Origin: Rugamonas rivuli
Lineage (GTDB): Bacteria; Pseudomonadota; Gammaproteobacteria; Burkholderiales; Burkholderiaceae_D
NCBI RefSeq assembly: GCF_009380165.1
Contig: NZ_WHUF01000002.1
Location: forward strand, 1 to 64,000
Length of the DNA stretch: 64,000 bases
Direction of reading: 5' to 3'
Positions 1 to 8,988 of this stretch are shown in pieces. The position numbers and the translations under genes are program-made. Position 1 is the first letter of the stretch; every line of letters starts with the position of its first letter. The notes below the pieces were generated by a model. The model did no database searches. It was not told the DNA's origin and saw only the letters and a list, made by a program, of their open reading frames with translations.

Positions 1-474
1 GGCGGTCTCGGCGTCGGCCGCGCCCGGCGTTGCCGGCTGGCCTGGCGTGGCGTTGCCGGCGGGTGGGCGCGCGGTGCCCGGCGGTGTGGCCGGCGCGTCT
101 TGCGAGGGGAGTGCGGGCGAGTACAGGCCGTCGCCGGCGTCGGCGGTTTCGCTGTAGACCAGCGTGGCCGAACTGCCGGGAGGACCGTTACCGAGCTGGA
201 AGGTGGGACGGGGCTGGGCGCTGAGCACGGTCAGCGGCACTTCGGCGCCGACCTGCACGCCGGGCGGCAACATCATGCGCACCGCGTTGTCGGCTACCTT
301 GACCAGGAAGCTGCCGTCGTTGAACTTGGACATGACCTCGGCCGTGACCGATTGTCCGACCAGGCTTTGCAGCGCGCGCTGGAATGCCGCCTGGCGGCCG
401 TCGCCGACCGGGGCGACGGCGCCGGTGCCGACAGCCGGGCCGACCGGCAGGATGGTGACTGCTGGCGGCAGCAT
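1..474 (-). CDS. FliK-like flagellar hook-length control protein, partial
   Basis: The reading frame starts at an ATG at 474 behind a G-rich ribosome site and stays open to the window edge (158 codons), so the C-terminus and stop are missing. The visible part has an N-terminal region of beta-strand character (about residues 20-95: SVTAEVMSKFNDGSFLVKV, then PPGVQVGAEVPLTVL), followed by a Pro/Ala/Thr-rich stretch, the layout of the N-terminal half of FliK-type hook-length control proteins. It follows fliT by 14 bp and closes the fliD-fliS-fliT run, which supports a flagellar job. The diagnostic FliK C-terminal domain is outside the window, so the call rests on context and general composition. 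Confidence 0.55.
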   Translation of the reverse strand, partial: MLPPAVTILPVGPAVGTGAVAPVGDGRQAAFQRALQSLVGQSVTAEVMSKFNDGSFLVKVADNAVRMMLPPGVQVGAEVPLTVLSAQPRPTFQLGNGPPGSSATLVYSETADAGDGLYSPALPSQDAPATPPGTARPPAGNATPGQPATPGAADAETA

Positions 475-488
475 GGCACGCCCCCGCT

Positions 489-818
489 TTAGACGCTGCC
501 GTAGGCGTTGAGCACGCGCCGTTCAGTGCCGGTGGAGTTGAGCAGTTTGGACAGTTGCGCCATCCACGGCATGGTCAGGTCGCGGATCTGGCGGTCGGCG
601 TTGAGCATCTGGCGGATCAGGTTGATCTTGCGTTCGCGGTCGGCGCCCTGCATCGGCTGCGCCGGCTCCTGCTCGCGCAGCGCCTGTACGTGGGCGGCGC
701 AGCGCTGTTCCAGCAGCACCAGCTGGTCCCAGTCGCTGTGCGTGGCGGCCCGCACCATCTGTTCGGTCAGGTCGGCCATGGCGGCGTACACGGATAAGAT
801 ATCTTGGCTGGTCATCAT
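489..818 (-). CDS. fliT: Flagellar export chaperone FliT
   Basis: Small helical protein of 109 residues, normal for FliT, the cytoplasmic chaperone for the filament cap protein FliD. Amphipathic helices dominate, including the segment DWDQLVLLEQRCAAHVQALRE typical of the family. The gene starts 3 bp after fliS ends, so the two are certainly co-transcribed with fliD. In enterobacteria FliT also antagonises FlhDC; whether that applies here cannot be seen. An ATG one codon in is an equally good start (protein begins MMTSQD). Confidence 0.82.
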   Translation of the reverse strand: MMTSQDILSVYAAMADLTEQMVRAATHSDWDQLVLLEQRCAAHVQALREQEPAQPMQGADRERKINLIRQMLNADRQIRDLTMPWMAQLSKLLNSTGTERRVLNAYGSV

Positions 819-821
819 GAA

Positions 822-1256
822 TCAGGCGCTCGCGAGATTGGTCGGGTGGATGCCGGTGGCGGCGGGGGTGTCGGCGATCGCATTCCAGGCGTCGCGCAAC
901 TCGGTCAGCAGGCGCTGCACTTCTTCCAGGATCGCTGGATCGTTGGTCAGGTTGGCCGTCAGCAGGCGCGCGCTCATGTATTCGTACAGCGCGTCCAGGC
1001 CCTCGGCGATTTCGCCGCCGGCTTTCTTGTCGAGCGCGGCGCGCAGGCCGCTGTCGATGATCATGATGGCTTTGGAGATCGATTTGCCCTTCTCGCCGAT
1101 GTCGCCGCTGCGCATGCCGTGCAGCGCCGCGTTCAAGGCCACCATCGCGCCGTCGAACAGCATGACGATCAGCTTGTGGGGACTGGCGGCGACCACGCCG
1201 GTTTCCATGCCAACCTTGGCATAGGCGTGCACGCCAGTTTGTCGAGATCCAAACAT
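822..1256 (-). CDS. fliS: Flagellar export chaperone FliS
   Basis: 144 residues with the classic FliS opening: Tyr and Ala in the first 20 residues, then SPHKLIVMLFDGAMVAL (about residues 25-41), and a C-terminal helical bundle ending in LLTELRDAWNAI. FliS binds the disordered C-terminus of flagellin in the cytoplasm and delivers it to the export gate. It lies 28 bp after fliD and 3 bp before fliT, a standard order. Length and motifs leave little doubt. Confidence 0.95.
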   Translation of the reverse strand: MFGSRQTGVHAYAKVGMETGVVAASPHKLIVMLFDGAMVALNAALHGMRSGDIGEKGKSISKAIMIIDSGLRAALDKKAGGEIAEGLDALYEYMSARLLTANLTNDPAILEEVQRLLTELRDAWNAIADTPAATGIHPTNLASA

Positions 1257-1284
1257 ACTCTGTCTCCTGTTAAAGCGTCAGCGG

Positions 1285-3975
1285 TTATTGCTTGGCAAGC
1301 GCCGCGAACTGTTGCGCCAAGAAGGACGCGGTGGTATTCATGCTGGCGATCGACGAGTCGAGCGCCGTGTACTGGGCGCGGTAGCGCGCTTCGATGTCGC
1401 CCAGCCGGGAGGCGAAGGCATCCTTCTGCTTGGCGATATCCTTGACCGAGTTGTTCAAACCCGTGGTGCGGCTGGTGAGCGCGCCATTGGCGCCCAGGTA
1501 GCCGGCCGCCAGCGCGTTGAGCTGATAGGCGTAGCCCTGGGAGAAGCCGAAGTTGCCGCGCGAGCCGGTGGTCTCGCCGGTGACCGTCAATTTCAGTCCA
1601 TCGACCGGTCCGCCCGGCGAACCGGTCAGGGTCTGGCCGCTGCCGGTGGCGGTGTAGCCGCCGATGGTGCCGGCCACGTCCAGACCGTCGACCGATGCTC
1701 CGGTGCCGAATACGGCAGAGATGTCGGTGCCGGTCGCCGTGGCGATATGGATGTTCGATTTCGAGCCGTAGTTGGTCGAGGCCAGCTTCAGCTTGCCATC
1801 GTCGCCGACGGTGGCGGTGACGGTGGCGCCGGCGTTGGCAAACGCGCTGACGCCGTTGATCGACGATTGCAGCAGCGTGGCCAGCTGGCTGGGATTGTAG
1901 CTGCCGGCCGGCAGCGAGATCGTGGCGGTGTTGGCCAGCGTGGCCGGCTTGGTGTCATTCAGCGTCACGGTCCAGGTGGTATCGGCATCGATCACCGTTT
2001 CGGCCGGCAGCACGGCGTCGCCCTGCAGCGTTCCCTGGGTGGCCAGTTGGGTGATGTTGATCGGGTAGTCGCCGGCCTTGGTGTTGGTGCCGGAGCTGAC
2101 AAACTTGACGTCCGGATCGCTGCTGTGGCCGACCGCTGCGAACAGGCCGGCGATGTCGCTGAAGTTGTTGGTGACGGCCTTTTGCAGCTTGGCGTTGTCC
2201 AGGGTCAGCGTGCCGTCCTTCTGGAACGAGATGCCGATCTGCGACAGGTTGGTCAGGCTGGTGCCTTGCAAGCCGGTGATCGAGGTGCTCAGCTGGCGAC
2301 GGATCGAAGCTTGCAGATTGCGCAGGGTCGTATCGCCCAGCAGCGGGCCGCCGGTCTTGGTGTCCGGGTTATAGGCGCCCAACTGCGCTATCTGGTTGTT
2401 CAACTCGTTGTAGGCTTTCACGAAGCCGCTGACCGAGCCGGTCAACGAACCGCTGTCCTTGCTGACCGACAGCGACGAACTGCCAACCTTGAGGACGTTG
2501 ATGGTAACGCCGCTGATCGCGCCGTTGATGCCGGTGCTGGTACTGGTGACGGCGATGCCGTTGACGGTCGCCAGCGTATCGGCGGCGGCCGCCTTTTGGC
2601 TCAGGTTTTGTACGCCGCCGGGATCGTAGCCGAGCAGGTTCACCAGTTCGCTATCCGGCGGATTGCCGCCGGAGCCGGCCAGGGTGATCTTCATGGTCGA
2701 ACTGGCGCCGGTGGAGGACGAGGTCAGTATCAGGTGGTTCGGGGTGGCGTTGGTGCCGCTGGAACCGTCCGAAACGATGCTGGCGGTGACACCGAAGTTG
2801 CCCTTGTTGATCGCCGCCATGATCCCTTGCAGCGTATTGTTCGAGCTGTCGATGACGATGTTGCCGCTGGTGCGGCTGGAGTCCGCCGCGAAGCTGGCGC
2901 CGATGTAGGCGCCGCCGACACCGGCGGTGAATCCTGCCTTGGTGGGATCGGTGCCGCCGACAGTGATCGGGCTGCCGTCGGCGGACACCAGCGAGATGGA
3001 ACTGACGGCTGTCGTGCTGGAACCGATATTGGCCGTGCCGCTGTTGCCGATGCCGCCGGTAACGGTGCCGCTGACGGCTTCGGTGATGGCGATGTTGCTG
3101 CCGTCCTCGTTCTTGAATTGCAGGTCGCCGCCGGCGGCTGTGCCGGTGATGGTGATGTTGGCGTCCGCCAGTGCGCGCCGGGCGGCGCTGTTGGGCGCCA
3201 GGGCGGCATCGAGCGAGGCGGCGGTGATGCCTCCGGCTGCTCCTGCGGCCACACCGGTGGCCTGGGTGGCGATTTCCACACCGCCGACCGACAGCGTATA
3301 AGTGCCGCCGCCGCTGGTGTCGATATTGCCGAAAGTCGAAGCGCCGGCGGCGCCGAACAGGGTGGCGCTGGTCAGGGTGGCGGCGGCCTTGGCCGACACG
3401 CCGGTGGTGGTGCTCTTGGCGTTGATGGCGTCGGCCAGCAGGCGCGCGCTGCGGGTGTTGCCGTCAGTGGCGATCGCGGTGTTGTTGATGCTGAGCGAGC
3501 CTGGCGACAGGCCGCCGCTCGACAGGCTGGCGCCCAGCTGGGTGCCAGTGATGCCGAAGGTGCCGCCGCTGGCGGTGCCGAGCGAGAAATTGATCGTGGT
3601 CTTGGCGCCCAGGCCGATGGCGGCCGTCGTGCTCTTCTTGCCGGTCGAGGCCAGCGTTTGCGCCTGCGCGATCTGGCTGACGTTGACGCGGTAGTTGCCT
3701 GCCTGCGCGGTGCTGCTCGCGGTGGCGGTCATGACCGTCGGGTCGCTTGGCGTGCTGATCAAGGTTTGAAAGCTGGAGACCGAGGTCAACCCGGACAGCG
3801 CCCCCTGGAACGAACCCAATGCGCCGGATAAATTGCCGAACGCGGACACCTTCGCCAGATAACTGGCCGACTTCTTGTCGTAATCGGCCAGCGGCTGCGA
3901 CTCAACCGCCATCAGCTTGCTGACGATTTCATCGACTTTGATGCCAGAGCCTATGCCTGGTGAAGAGATGCCCAC
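1285..3975 (-). CDS. fliD: Flagellar filament cap protein FliD (unusually long)
   Basis: The N-terminus (GISSPGIGSGIKVDEIVSKL) and the C-terminal coiled-coil end (DIEARYRAQYTALDSSIASM, then FLAQQFAALA) are diagnostic of FliD, the cap that folds flagellin at the filament tip. The protein is 896 residues, well above the usual 450-700. The extra length lies in the middle as Gly/Ser/Thr-rich, beta-type sequence (about residues 130-460 and 640-800), probably added surface domains of the cap. The start is a GTG at 3975 with an AGGAG ribosome site; a sigma-28-type promoter at 4010-4036 precedes it. Heads the fliD-fliS-fliT-fliK-like operon. Confidence 0.95.
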   Translation of the reverse strand: MGISSPGIGSGIKVDEIVSKLMAVESQPLADYDKKSASYLAKVSAFGNLSGALGSFQGALSGLTSVSSFQTLISTPSDPTVMTATASSTAQAGNYRVNVSQIAQAQTLASTGKKSTTAAIGLGAKTTINFSLGTASGGTFGITGTQLGASLSSGGLSPGSLSINNTAIATDGNTRSARLLADAINAKSTTTGVSAKAAATLTSATLFGAAGASTFGNIDTSGGGTYTLSVGGVEIATQATGVAAGAAGGITAASLDAALAPNSAARRALADANITITGTAAGGDLQFKNEDGSNIAITEAVSGTVTGGIGNSGTANIGSSTTAVSSISLVSADGSPITVGGTDPTKAGFTAGVGGAYIGASFAADSSRTSGNIVIDSSNNTLQGIMAAINKGNFGVTASIVSDGSSGTNATPNHLILTSSSTGASSTMKITLAGSGGNPPDSELVNLLGYDPGGVQNLSQKAAAADTLATVNGIAVTSTSTGINGAISGVTINVLKVGSSSLSVSKDSGSLTGSVSGFVKAYNELNNQIAQLGAYNPDTKTGGPLLGDTTLRNLQASIRRQLSTSITGLQGTSLTNLSQIGISFQKDGTLTLDNAKLQKAVTNNFSDIAGLFAAVGHSSDPDVKFVSSGTNTKAGDYPINITQLATQGTLQGDAVLPAETVIDADTTWTVTLNDTKPATLANTATISLPAGSYNPSQLATLLQSSINGVSAFANAGATVTATVGDDGKLKLASTNYGSKSNIHIATATGTDISAVFGTGASVDGLDVAGTIGGYTATGSGQTLTGSPGGPVDGLKLTVTGETTGSRGNFGFSQGYAYQLNALAAGYLGANGALTSRTTGLNNSVKDIAKQKDAFASRLGDIEARYRAQYTALDSSIASMNTTASFLAQQFAALAKQ

Positions 3976-4009
3976 GATGTGCTCCTAAGTAAAGCAATAA
4001 TATAAGACA

Positions 4010-4036
4010 ATATCGGCAGAATCAAACCGGACTTGA
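4010..4036 (-). promoter_or_regulatory. Sigma-28 (FliA) type promoter of fliD
   Basis: Read on the minus strand, TCAAGTCC and GCCGATAT are separated by exactly 11 bp. The family consensus is TAAAGTTT-N11-GCCGATAA. The -10 element ends 35 bp before the fliD GTG start. This is a direct match by eye, not mapped experimentally. Confidence 0.72.
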
Positions 4037-4190
4037 GAGGGGAGAATACCTGCCAGTTCAGGCAAAGCTGAAAAAACGGGCAGCGGTCGGCGGTGCAGGG
4101 CGTGGCGGGGCGGCGGTATGGCTGCGCAACGGGCTTGGCCCGTGAGATACACAGCGTCGGCATGCCTGCTTGCAGGATGCCATGAAGACA

Positions 4191-4221
4191 GAAAAAGCGG
4201 CGCGCGCGAGCGCGGCCGCTT
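4191..4221 (-). terminator. Rho-independent terminator after flaG
   Basis: On the minus strand, directly after the flaG stop, a GC-rich hairpin (AGCGGC ... GCCGCT arms with a CGCG-rich inner part) is followed by TTTTT. It separates flaG from fliD, which has its own promoter. Confidence 0.7.
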
Positions 4222-4610
4222 CAGGCGGTTTGCTGGATCAGCAAGCCGGAGGCGCCGGATTTCGATTCCAGCGATTTGGCGATTTCCAGCGCTTCGGGCG
4301 ATGGAATCTGGCGCAGCACTTCCTTGGTGGTCTGGTCGATCACCTTGACGACGGTGCGCTTGGTGTCGCTATCGACCGAGAATTCCAGTCCCTGCGACTT
4401 GGCTTGCGCCGACTTGTTCAGCTGCGACACGGCCTGGTTGACCTGCTCCAGCGTCGGTACGTTGGCCGGGCCTTTGACGGCGGCCGCGGTTTCGACTGCC
4501 GTGGCCGGCGCGCGCGCAGCGCCCTGGGCGGCGACATCGCCGCTGGCGGCGTTGGCCGGGCGGTCTACTGGGCGGGCCTGGGTGGCCGTGCCGATGGTAT
4601 CGATAGTCAT
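4221..4610 (-). CDS. flaG: FlaG family protein
   Basis: 129 residues. The C-terminal half (about residues 52-125) carries the FlaG domain: VNQAVSQLNKSAQAKSQGLEF, the motif VVKVIDQTTKEVLRQIPSPEALEIAKSL, and a short tail. The N-terminal half is Ala/Thr-rich and probably disordered. FlaG proteins affect filament length and are usually encoded between flagellin and fliD, exactly as here. Terminators on both sides (4191-4221 and 4626-4656) suggest a single-gene transcript or read-through from fliC. Confidence 0.9.
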   Translation of the reverse strand: MTIDTIGTATQARPVDRPANAASGDVAAQGAARAPATAVETAAAVKGPANVPTLEQVNQAVSQLNKSAQAKSQGLEFSVDSDTKRTVVKVIDQTTKEVLRQIPSPEALEIAKSLESKSGASGLLIQQTA

Positions 4611-4625
4611 GATGCTTCCTTTGTG

Positions 4626-4656
4626 AAAAATCCCCGGTTGAATAAATCAACCGGGG
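4626..4656 (-). terminator. Rho-independent terminator after fliC
   Basis: Perfect 10-bp stem CCCCGGTTGA / TCAACCGGGG with a 5-nt loop, followed on the minus strand by ATTTTT. It lies 45 bp past the fliC stop. Confidence 0.85.
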
Positions 4657-4700
4657 AACCTAGTCAGAGCGACCTTACCGCGTCAACCCTGCCCCGGATT

Positions 4701-6290
4701 TTAGCCACGCAGCAGGGACAGCACGCCGTTCGGCAGCGAGTTGGCCTGGGCCAAGATCGCGGTACCAGCTTGTTGCAGGATCTGGCCGCGGGTCAGGTTG
4801 GCCGTTTCCGATGCGAAGTCGGTATCTTGAATCCGGCTACGCGAAGCGGACAAGTTCTCCGTCGTCGTGTTCAGGTTCGAGATGGTCGAAGCGAAACGGT
4901 TCTGGATCGCACCCAGCGACGCGCGGTTGCTGTTGATCTGGTTCAGCGCCGAGTCGATGGTTTTCAGAGCCTTGTTGGCGCCGTCCACGCTCGACACGTC
5001 AACCTTGGCTACCGATTGCAGGTCCGAACCAGTGGAGCCGCTGACGATGGTCCCTAAGCCGCCTGCCGAAGCGACGGTGAAGCCGGTGTCGGAAGAGAAG
5101 TTCAGCTTGCCGCCGACGGTGATCGTGCTGCCGGTGGCTGGGCCGAGCTGCGAGTTCGCTGCCTGGGCAGCGGTGTTGCCCACCGCTGGCTGGTCAGTGC
5201 CACGGATGTTGGTCGTGGGCTTGGCCAGCAAGTCGTCGGTGGCGGCGTTGGTGTTATTGATCTCGATGTCGGCACCGGACGCATTGGACAGCGCCAGTTC
5301 CTTGACGCCGGTCGTGTTGTTGGTTTTAATCGATGCCGAGACACCGGTGGTGCCGACCTGGGCATTGATTGCCTGTGCCAAGGCCGACAGGTCGCCGCCT
5401 TTGACTTTAGCCGAGATGGTGACCGCGGTCGAGTTAGGGTCGTTTTCCAGCGAGTTATCGCCGCGCAAGGTGAACTGCAGCGAACCGTCGCCAACGCCTG
5501 CGGCGGTCAAGCCGGAGATGGTGGCGCTGGTGGAGGCCGTCGCGCTGACGCCGCTCTGTGGCGACAAAGCGTTGACACTGGCTGCAATCTTTTTGGCGGA
5601 GTCGCCAGCGGCAATGCTGACATTGGTAGCGACACCACTACCGGAGGTCAGGTTCAGCGTGTCGGCTGCCTGATTGTTGGCCACGTGAGCGCCAGGGGTT
5701 GCAGGGGCGGAAGCGGCAGTGGCGTCCGACAAGGTGCCTGGGCCGGCACCACTCTGGAAGAAGGCCGACAGCGTGTTATTGCCGATATCAGTGGCCTTGG
5801 CCGATTGTACGCCGATGCTGATGGTCTGGCCGGAGTTGGCGCCGACCTGGAACTGGGCCGAAGTCAGCGAACCGTCCAGTACGTTCTGGCCGTTGAACTG
5901 GGTCGACGTGGCAACGCGGTCGAGCTCGCCCGACAGAGCCGATACCTCGTTCTGGATCGATTTGCGGTCGGAATCGGAGTTGGTGCCGTTGGCGGACTGG
6001 ACTGCCAGTTCGCGGATACGTTGCAGCAGGTCGCCTGCAGTGCTCAAGCCACCCTCGGCCGTTTGAGCCAGCGAGATACCGTCGTTGGCGTTACGTGCAG
6101 CCGTGGTATTGCCGCGAATTTGCGAGGTGAAGCGCTCGGAAATCGCCAGGCCGGCGGCGTCGTCTTTGGCGCTGTTGATGCGCAGACCGGAAGACAGGCG
6201 TTGCAGGGAAGTCGACAGCGAGGCTTGCGACGTGGTCAGGTTACGTTGCGAATTCAGCGATGCAATATTAGTGTTAATGACTTGTGCCAT
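4701..6290 (-). CDS. fliC: Flagellin
   Basis: 529 residues. The N-terminal D0/D1 region (MAQVINTNIASLNSQRNL, then LQRLSSGLRINSAKDDAAGL) and the C-terminal D1/D0 region (RIQDTDFASETANLTRGQIL, ending PNGVLSLLRG) are standard for the filament subunit. The central part, about residues 170-420, is Thr/Ala/Gly-rich and variable, forming the exposed D2/D3 domains. Secreted by the flagellar type III system, so no cleaved signal. A sigma-28-type promoter sits about 170 bp upstream and a strong terminator follows. Only one flagellin gene is seen in the window. Confidence 0.98.
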   Translation of the reverse strand: MAQVINTNIASLNSQRNLTTSQASLSTSLQRLSSGLRINSAKDDAAGLAISERFTSQIRGNTTAARNANDGISLAQTAEGGLSTAGDLLQRIRELAVQSANGTNSDSDRKSIQNEVSALSGELDRVATSTQFNGQNVLDGSLTSAQFQVGANSGQTISIGVQSAKATDIGNNTLSAFFQSGAGPGTLSDATAASAPATPGAHVANNQAADTLNLTSGSGVATNVSIAAGDSAKKIAASVNALSPQSGVSATASTSATISGLTAAGVGDGSLQFTLRGDNSLENDPNSTAVTISAKVKGGDLSALAQAINAQVGTTGVSASIKTNNTTGVKELALSNASGADIEINNTNAATDDLLAKPTTNIRGTDQPAVGNTAAQAANSQLGPATGSTITVGGKLNFSSDTGFTVASAGGLGTIVSGSTGSDLQSVAKVDVSSVDGANKALKTIDSALNQINSNRASLGAIQNRFASTISNLNTTTENLSASRSRIQDTDFASETANLTRGQILQQAGTAILAQANSLPNGVLSLLRG

Positions 6291-6469
6291 GATGTTTCTC
6301 CAAAATACTTCGATTCGGCGATATGCTCAGTTCCCATTGGTCTGCCTCCACATTCCGAGACAATCAAACCGCTGTTGTAATCGGTAACGGTTGCCCTGCG
6401 GGAAAATTAAGGGGCAAACAGCCGGGAAATTTTCGGAATCAGGCCTAAAGTTCAACACGCTTGCCCGTT

Positions 6470-6496
6470 TAAACGACCGCATTCGGGGAATCTTTA
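6470..6496 (-). promoter_or_regulatory. Sigma-28 (FliA) type promoter of fliC
   Basis: On the minus strand TAAAGATT and GTCGTTTA are spaced by exactly 11 bp. The -35 matches consensus at 7 of 8 bases, the -10 (GCCGATAA consensus) at 5 of 8. It implies an mRNA leader of roughly 170 nt before the fliC ATG. The 6291-6585 gap otherwise holds only the terminator of the next gene. Confidence 0.5.
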
Positions 6497-6533
6497 GGGC
6501 AAAAATAATTATATTTCGCTCTTTATTTTGGGC

Positions 6534-6560
6534 AAAAAAAAGCCCGGCGGGCGCCGGGCT
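6534..6560 (-). terminator. Rho-independent terminator after the diguanylate cyclase gene
   Basis: Nine-bp GC stem AGCCCGGCG / CGCCGGGCT with a minimal loop, followed on the minus strand by seven T residues. It lies 25 bp past the stop at 6586. Confidence 0.88.
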
Positions 6561-6585
6561 GTAAGTATTTTGATAATAAAGCGGC

Positions 6586-8166
6586 TTAGTCGGCCACCAC
6601 CACCCGGTTTTTGCCGGTCTGCTTGGCGGTGTACATGGCCTTGTCGGCCCGCTTGACCAGTTCGGTCTGCTCTTCGTTCGGGCGGCGCAGCGCCACCCCG
6701 GCCGAGAAGGTGATCAAGACTTTCTCGTTATCGTGCAGGAAGAAGTGCTTGGTCAGCTCGCGCTGCAGCCGGGTCATGGTGCTGGCCGCCGCCTCGACCG
6801 AGGTCTCCGGCATCAGGATCAGGAATTCCTCGCCGCCGAAGCGGGCGATCACGTCCATCGAGCGCAGCGTGTCCTTGACGATCTTGACCAGGTGCTTGAG
6901 CGCGGCGTCGCCGGCGATGTGGCCGTAGGTGTCGTTGAGCTTTTTAAAATCGTCGAGGTCGAGGATGGCGATGCACAGCGGCGTGCCGCGGCGGTCGGCG
7001 CGCGCGGTCTCGCGCTCGAACACATCGTCCAGGCCACGGCGGTTGAGGCTGCCGGTCAGCTGGTCTTCCCGCACCAGTTCGCTCAAATGCTGCAGCTTGG
7101 CCTCCAGCGCGTGGATGCGGTTCTCGGCATCCTGCACTTCCTGGCGCGCCAGCACCATCTTGTCGCGCGCCTTCAGGGCTTCGCTCTGCACCAGGCGGGT
7201 TTCCTTGAGCACTTCGTCGAGGATGGTGTTGAGCTCGGCGATATTGTCGGCCTTGCTGATCTTTTCCGAATAGCCGCCGATCTTTTCGTGGAAGTCGCCG
7301 GTCGAGGCCGCCACTTGGCCGAGGCGGTCGATAAAGGTCATCATCATGTTCTTGACGGTGAGCTTGACGTCCGACAGGCTGTGCTTGAGCTGGCCCTGCT
7401 TGTAGATCACTTCCTTCAGGCTGCGCGTGGCTTCCTCCAGCGCGCGCACGTCGATCGGGCCGGTGATCAGGTTTTGCACCGATTCGATCTGGCCGCGCAG
7501 CCAGCTGTCGTCGTCGAGCAGCTCGCTGACGTTTTCCAGCAACAGCTTGAACAGGCGCAGCAGCAGTTCCTGCTGTTCGCCGCTGTCGGCGCCGCGCAGC
7601 TCGATCTGGTAGCACAGCTGCTTCAGGCGCAGGGCGATCTCGGCCAGCGCCTCTTCGCTGTGGGCCAGCTTGGTGGCCGCGCCCAGCGATTCGGCCTCGG
7701 CCACCAGCACCGGGGCGCCGGACAGCAGCGAGGCGACCGCGAAGGTCAGCGTGCGGCTGAGCAGGTCGCGCAGCGTGCGGCTTTGCTCATCCTCGGCCGG
7801 CATGCCGGCCACCTCGATGCCGGACTTGCGGCTGATGAAGTGTTTTTCCACCAGCTGCGACAGGGCCTTGGCATAGCCTTCCCAGTCGCGCGACTTGACG
7901 GCGCGGTTGAAGCGGCGGCCGAAGTCGGCCAGGTCGCCGGTGTTGTCGGTCAGGCGGGTGGCGAACTGGCTCAGCACCGATTCCGGGCCGGGATCGACCG
8001 CGACGACGGGCGCGGCGGCCGGCTCGGCGGGAACGCCGGCGATTTCGTTATAGATGTCGCGGTAGGCCTCCGGCGTCGGCGCTATGCGGCGCACCGCCAG
8101 GCGCTTGAACGCCTCGCGTGCGATATCGGCCGGATTCTGCTCGGGAGTGGTGGGTTTGCTGGACAT
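6586..8166 (-). CDS. GGDEF diguanylate cyclase, cytoplasmic
   Basis: 526 residues, no membrane segment. The C-terminal GGDEF domain (about 370-525) has the active site GGEEF at 444-448 and the inhibitory RxxD site (RSMD, 435-438) five residues before it, so a catalytically active, product-inhibited c-di-GMP synthase is expected. About 300-370 is coiled coil. The N-terminal 280 residues are helical, beginning with a short segment (AREAFKRLAVRRIAPTPEAY) shared by a known group of proteobacterial cyclases; its ligand is not evident. Next to flagellar and two-component genes, it may link signalling to the motile-sessile switch. Ends at a strong terminator, so it is the last gene of its transcript. 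Confidence 0.92.
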   Translation of the reverse strand: MSSKPTTPEQNPADIAREAFKRLAVRRIAPTPEAYRDIYNEIAGVPAEPAAAPVVAVDPGPESVLSQFATRLTDNTGDLADFGRRFNRAVKSRDWEGYAKALSQLVEKHFISRKSGIEVAGMPAEDEQSRTLRDLLSRTLTFAVASLLSGAPVLVAEAESLGAATKLAHSEEALAEIALRLKQLCYQIELRGADSGEQQELLLRLFKLLLENVSELLDDDSWLRGQIESVQNLITGPIDVRALEEATRSLKEVIYKQGQLKHSLSDVKLTVKNMMMTFIDRLGQVAASTGDFHEKIGGYSEKISKADNIAELNTILDEVLKETRLVQSEALKARDKMVLARQEVQDAENRIHALEAKLQHLSELVREDQLTGSLNRRGLDDVFERETARADRRGTPLCIAILDLDDFKKLNDTYGHIAGDAALKHLVKIVKDTLRSMDVIARFGGEEFLILMPETSVEAAASTMTRLQRELTKHFFLHDNEKVLITFSAGVALRRPNEEQTELVKRADKAMYTAKQTGKNRVVVAD

Positions 8167-8317
8167 GTTACGCGCGGCCTCTTAAAGGTTTACTCATTCA
8201 TACCATGATAAGTGCGCGTTGCGTTGGGCATAGCCCGGATAAAAGGCCGGAAGGTAGCTTTCATCTCGGCATTAAGCCTGAGCATTCCTGCAACCGCGTG
8301 CGCGCGCCGTCCAGTGC

Positions 8318-8965
8318 CTATTCTATCAATTGGTTCTTGATTGCGTAATGGGTCAATTCCGCGCTGTTTTTCAGCTTCATCTTGACCAGCAGCCGGGCCC
8401 GGTATTCGCTGACCGTCTTGACCGACAGCGACAGTTCCTTGGCGATCATGCCCACCGTCTTGCCGGAGGCGATCATGGTCAGCGTCTGGTACTCGCGGTC
8501 GGACAGGCTGTCGTGCGGCGGCGCCTCGTGGTCTTCGCCGACGTGGTTGGCCAGCTCCTGCGCCAGCGCCGGGCTGATGTACTTGAGCCCGCCCGCGACC
8601 TGGCGGATCGCCGTCACCAGCTCGCGCGGCGCGCTCTGCTTGGTCAAATAGCCGGCGGCGCCGGCCTTGAGCGAGCGGATGGCGTACTGGTCTTCGCGGT
8701 GCATGGACAGCATCAGCACCGCCAGCTCCGGTTTTTCCTTCTTGATCTGCTTGAGCACCTCGATGCCGCTGCGGTCGGGCATGGAGATGTCGAGCAGCAT
8801 GACCTGGCAGTCCGACTTGCGGAACAGCTTGATGGCGTCCAGGCCGTTCTCCGCCTCGCCGGCCACGACGATGTCGCGCGTCTCGGCCAGGATTTGTTTC
8901 AAGCCTTCCCGCACGATGGCGTGGTCGTCGGCGATGAAGACCTTGATGATGGCTTTTTCTGACAT
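8318..8965 (-). CDS. NarL/FixJ-family response regulator
   Basis: 215 residues: receiver domain (about 7-125) with DD at 13-14, phospho-acceptor Asp59 and the conserved Lys in YLTKQS, then a LuxR-type helix-turn-helix (about 150-210; LSDREYQTLTMIASGKTVGM, KTVSEYRARLLVKM). It starts 23 bp after the PAS histidine kinase gene ends, so the two form a cognate pair. Targets are not visible. Related pairs in this group control diverse functions, so nothing more specific is justified. Confidence 0.93.
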   Translation of the reverse strand: MSEKAIIKVFIADDHAIVREGLKQILAETRDIVVAGEAENGLDAIKLFRKSDCQVMLLDISMPDRSGIEVLKQIKKEKPELAVLMLSMHREDQYAIRSLKAGAAGYLTKQSAPRELVTAIRQVAGGLKYISPALAQELANHVGEDHEAPPHDSLSDREYQTLTMIASGKTVGMIAKELSLSVKTVSEYRARLLVKMKLKNSAELTHYAIKNQLIE

Positions 8966-8988
8966 GTGATTCTTGATCCTATCTTTTA

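Noticed and set aside
1288..3831. Long open frame (847 codons) on the plus strand opposite fliD
   Set aside because: Composition is Gly/Ala/Arg/Gln-rich with no family features; it is the antisense shadow of a GC-rich gene that is firmly identified as fliD.
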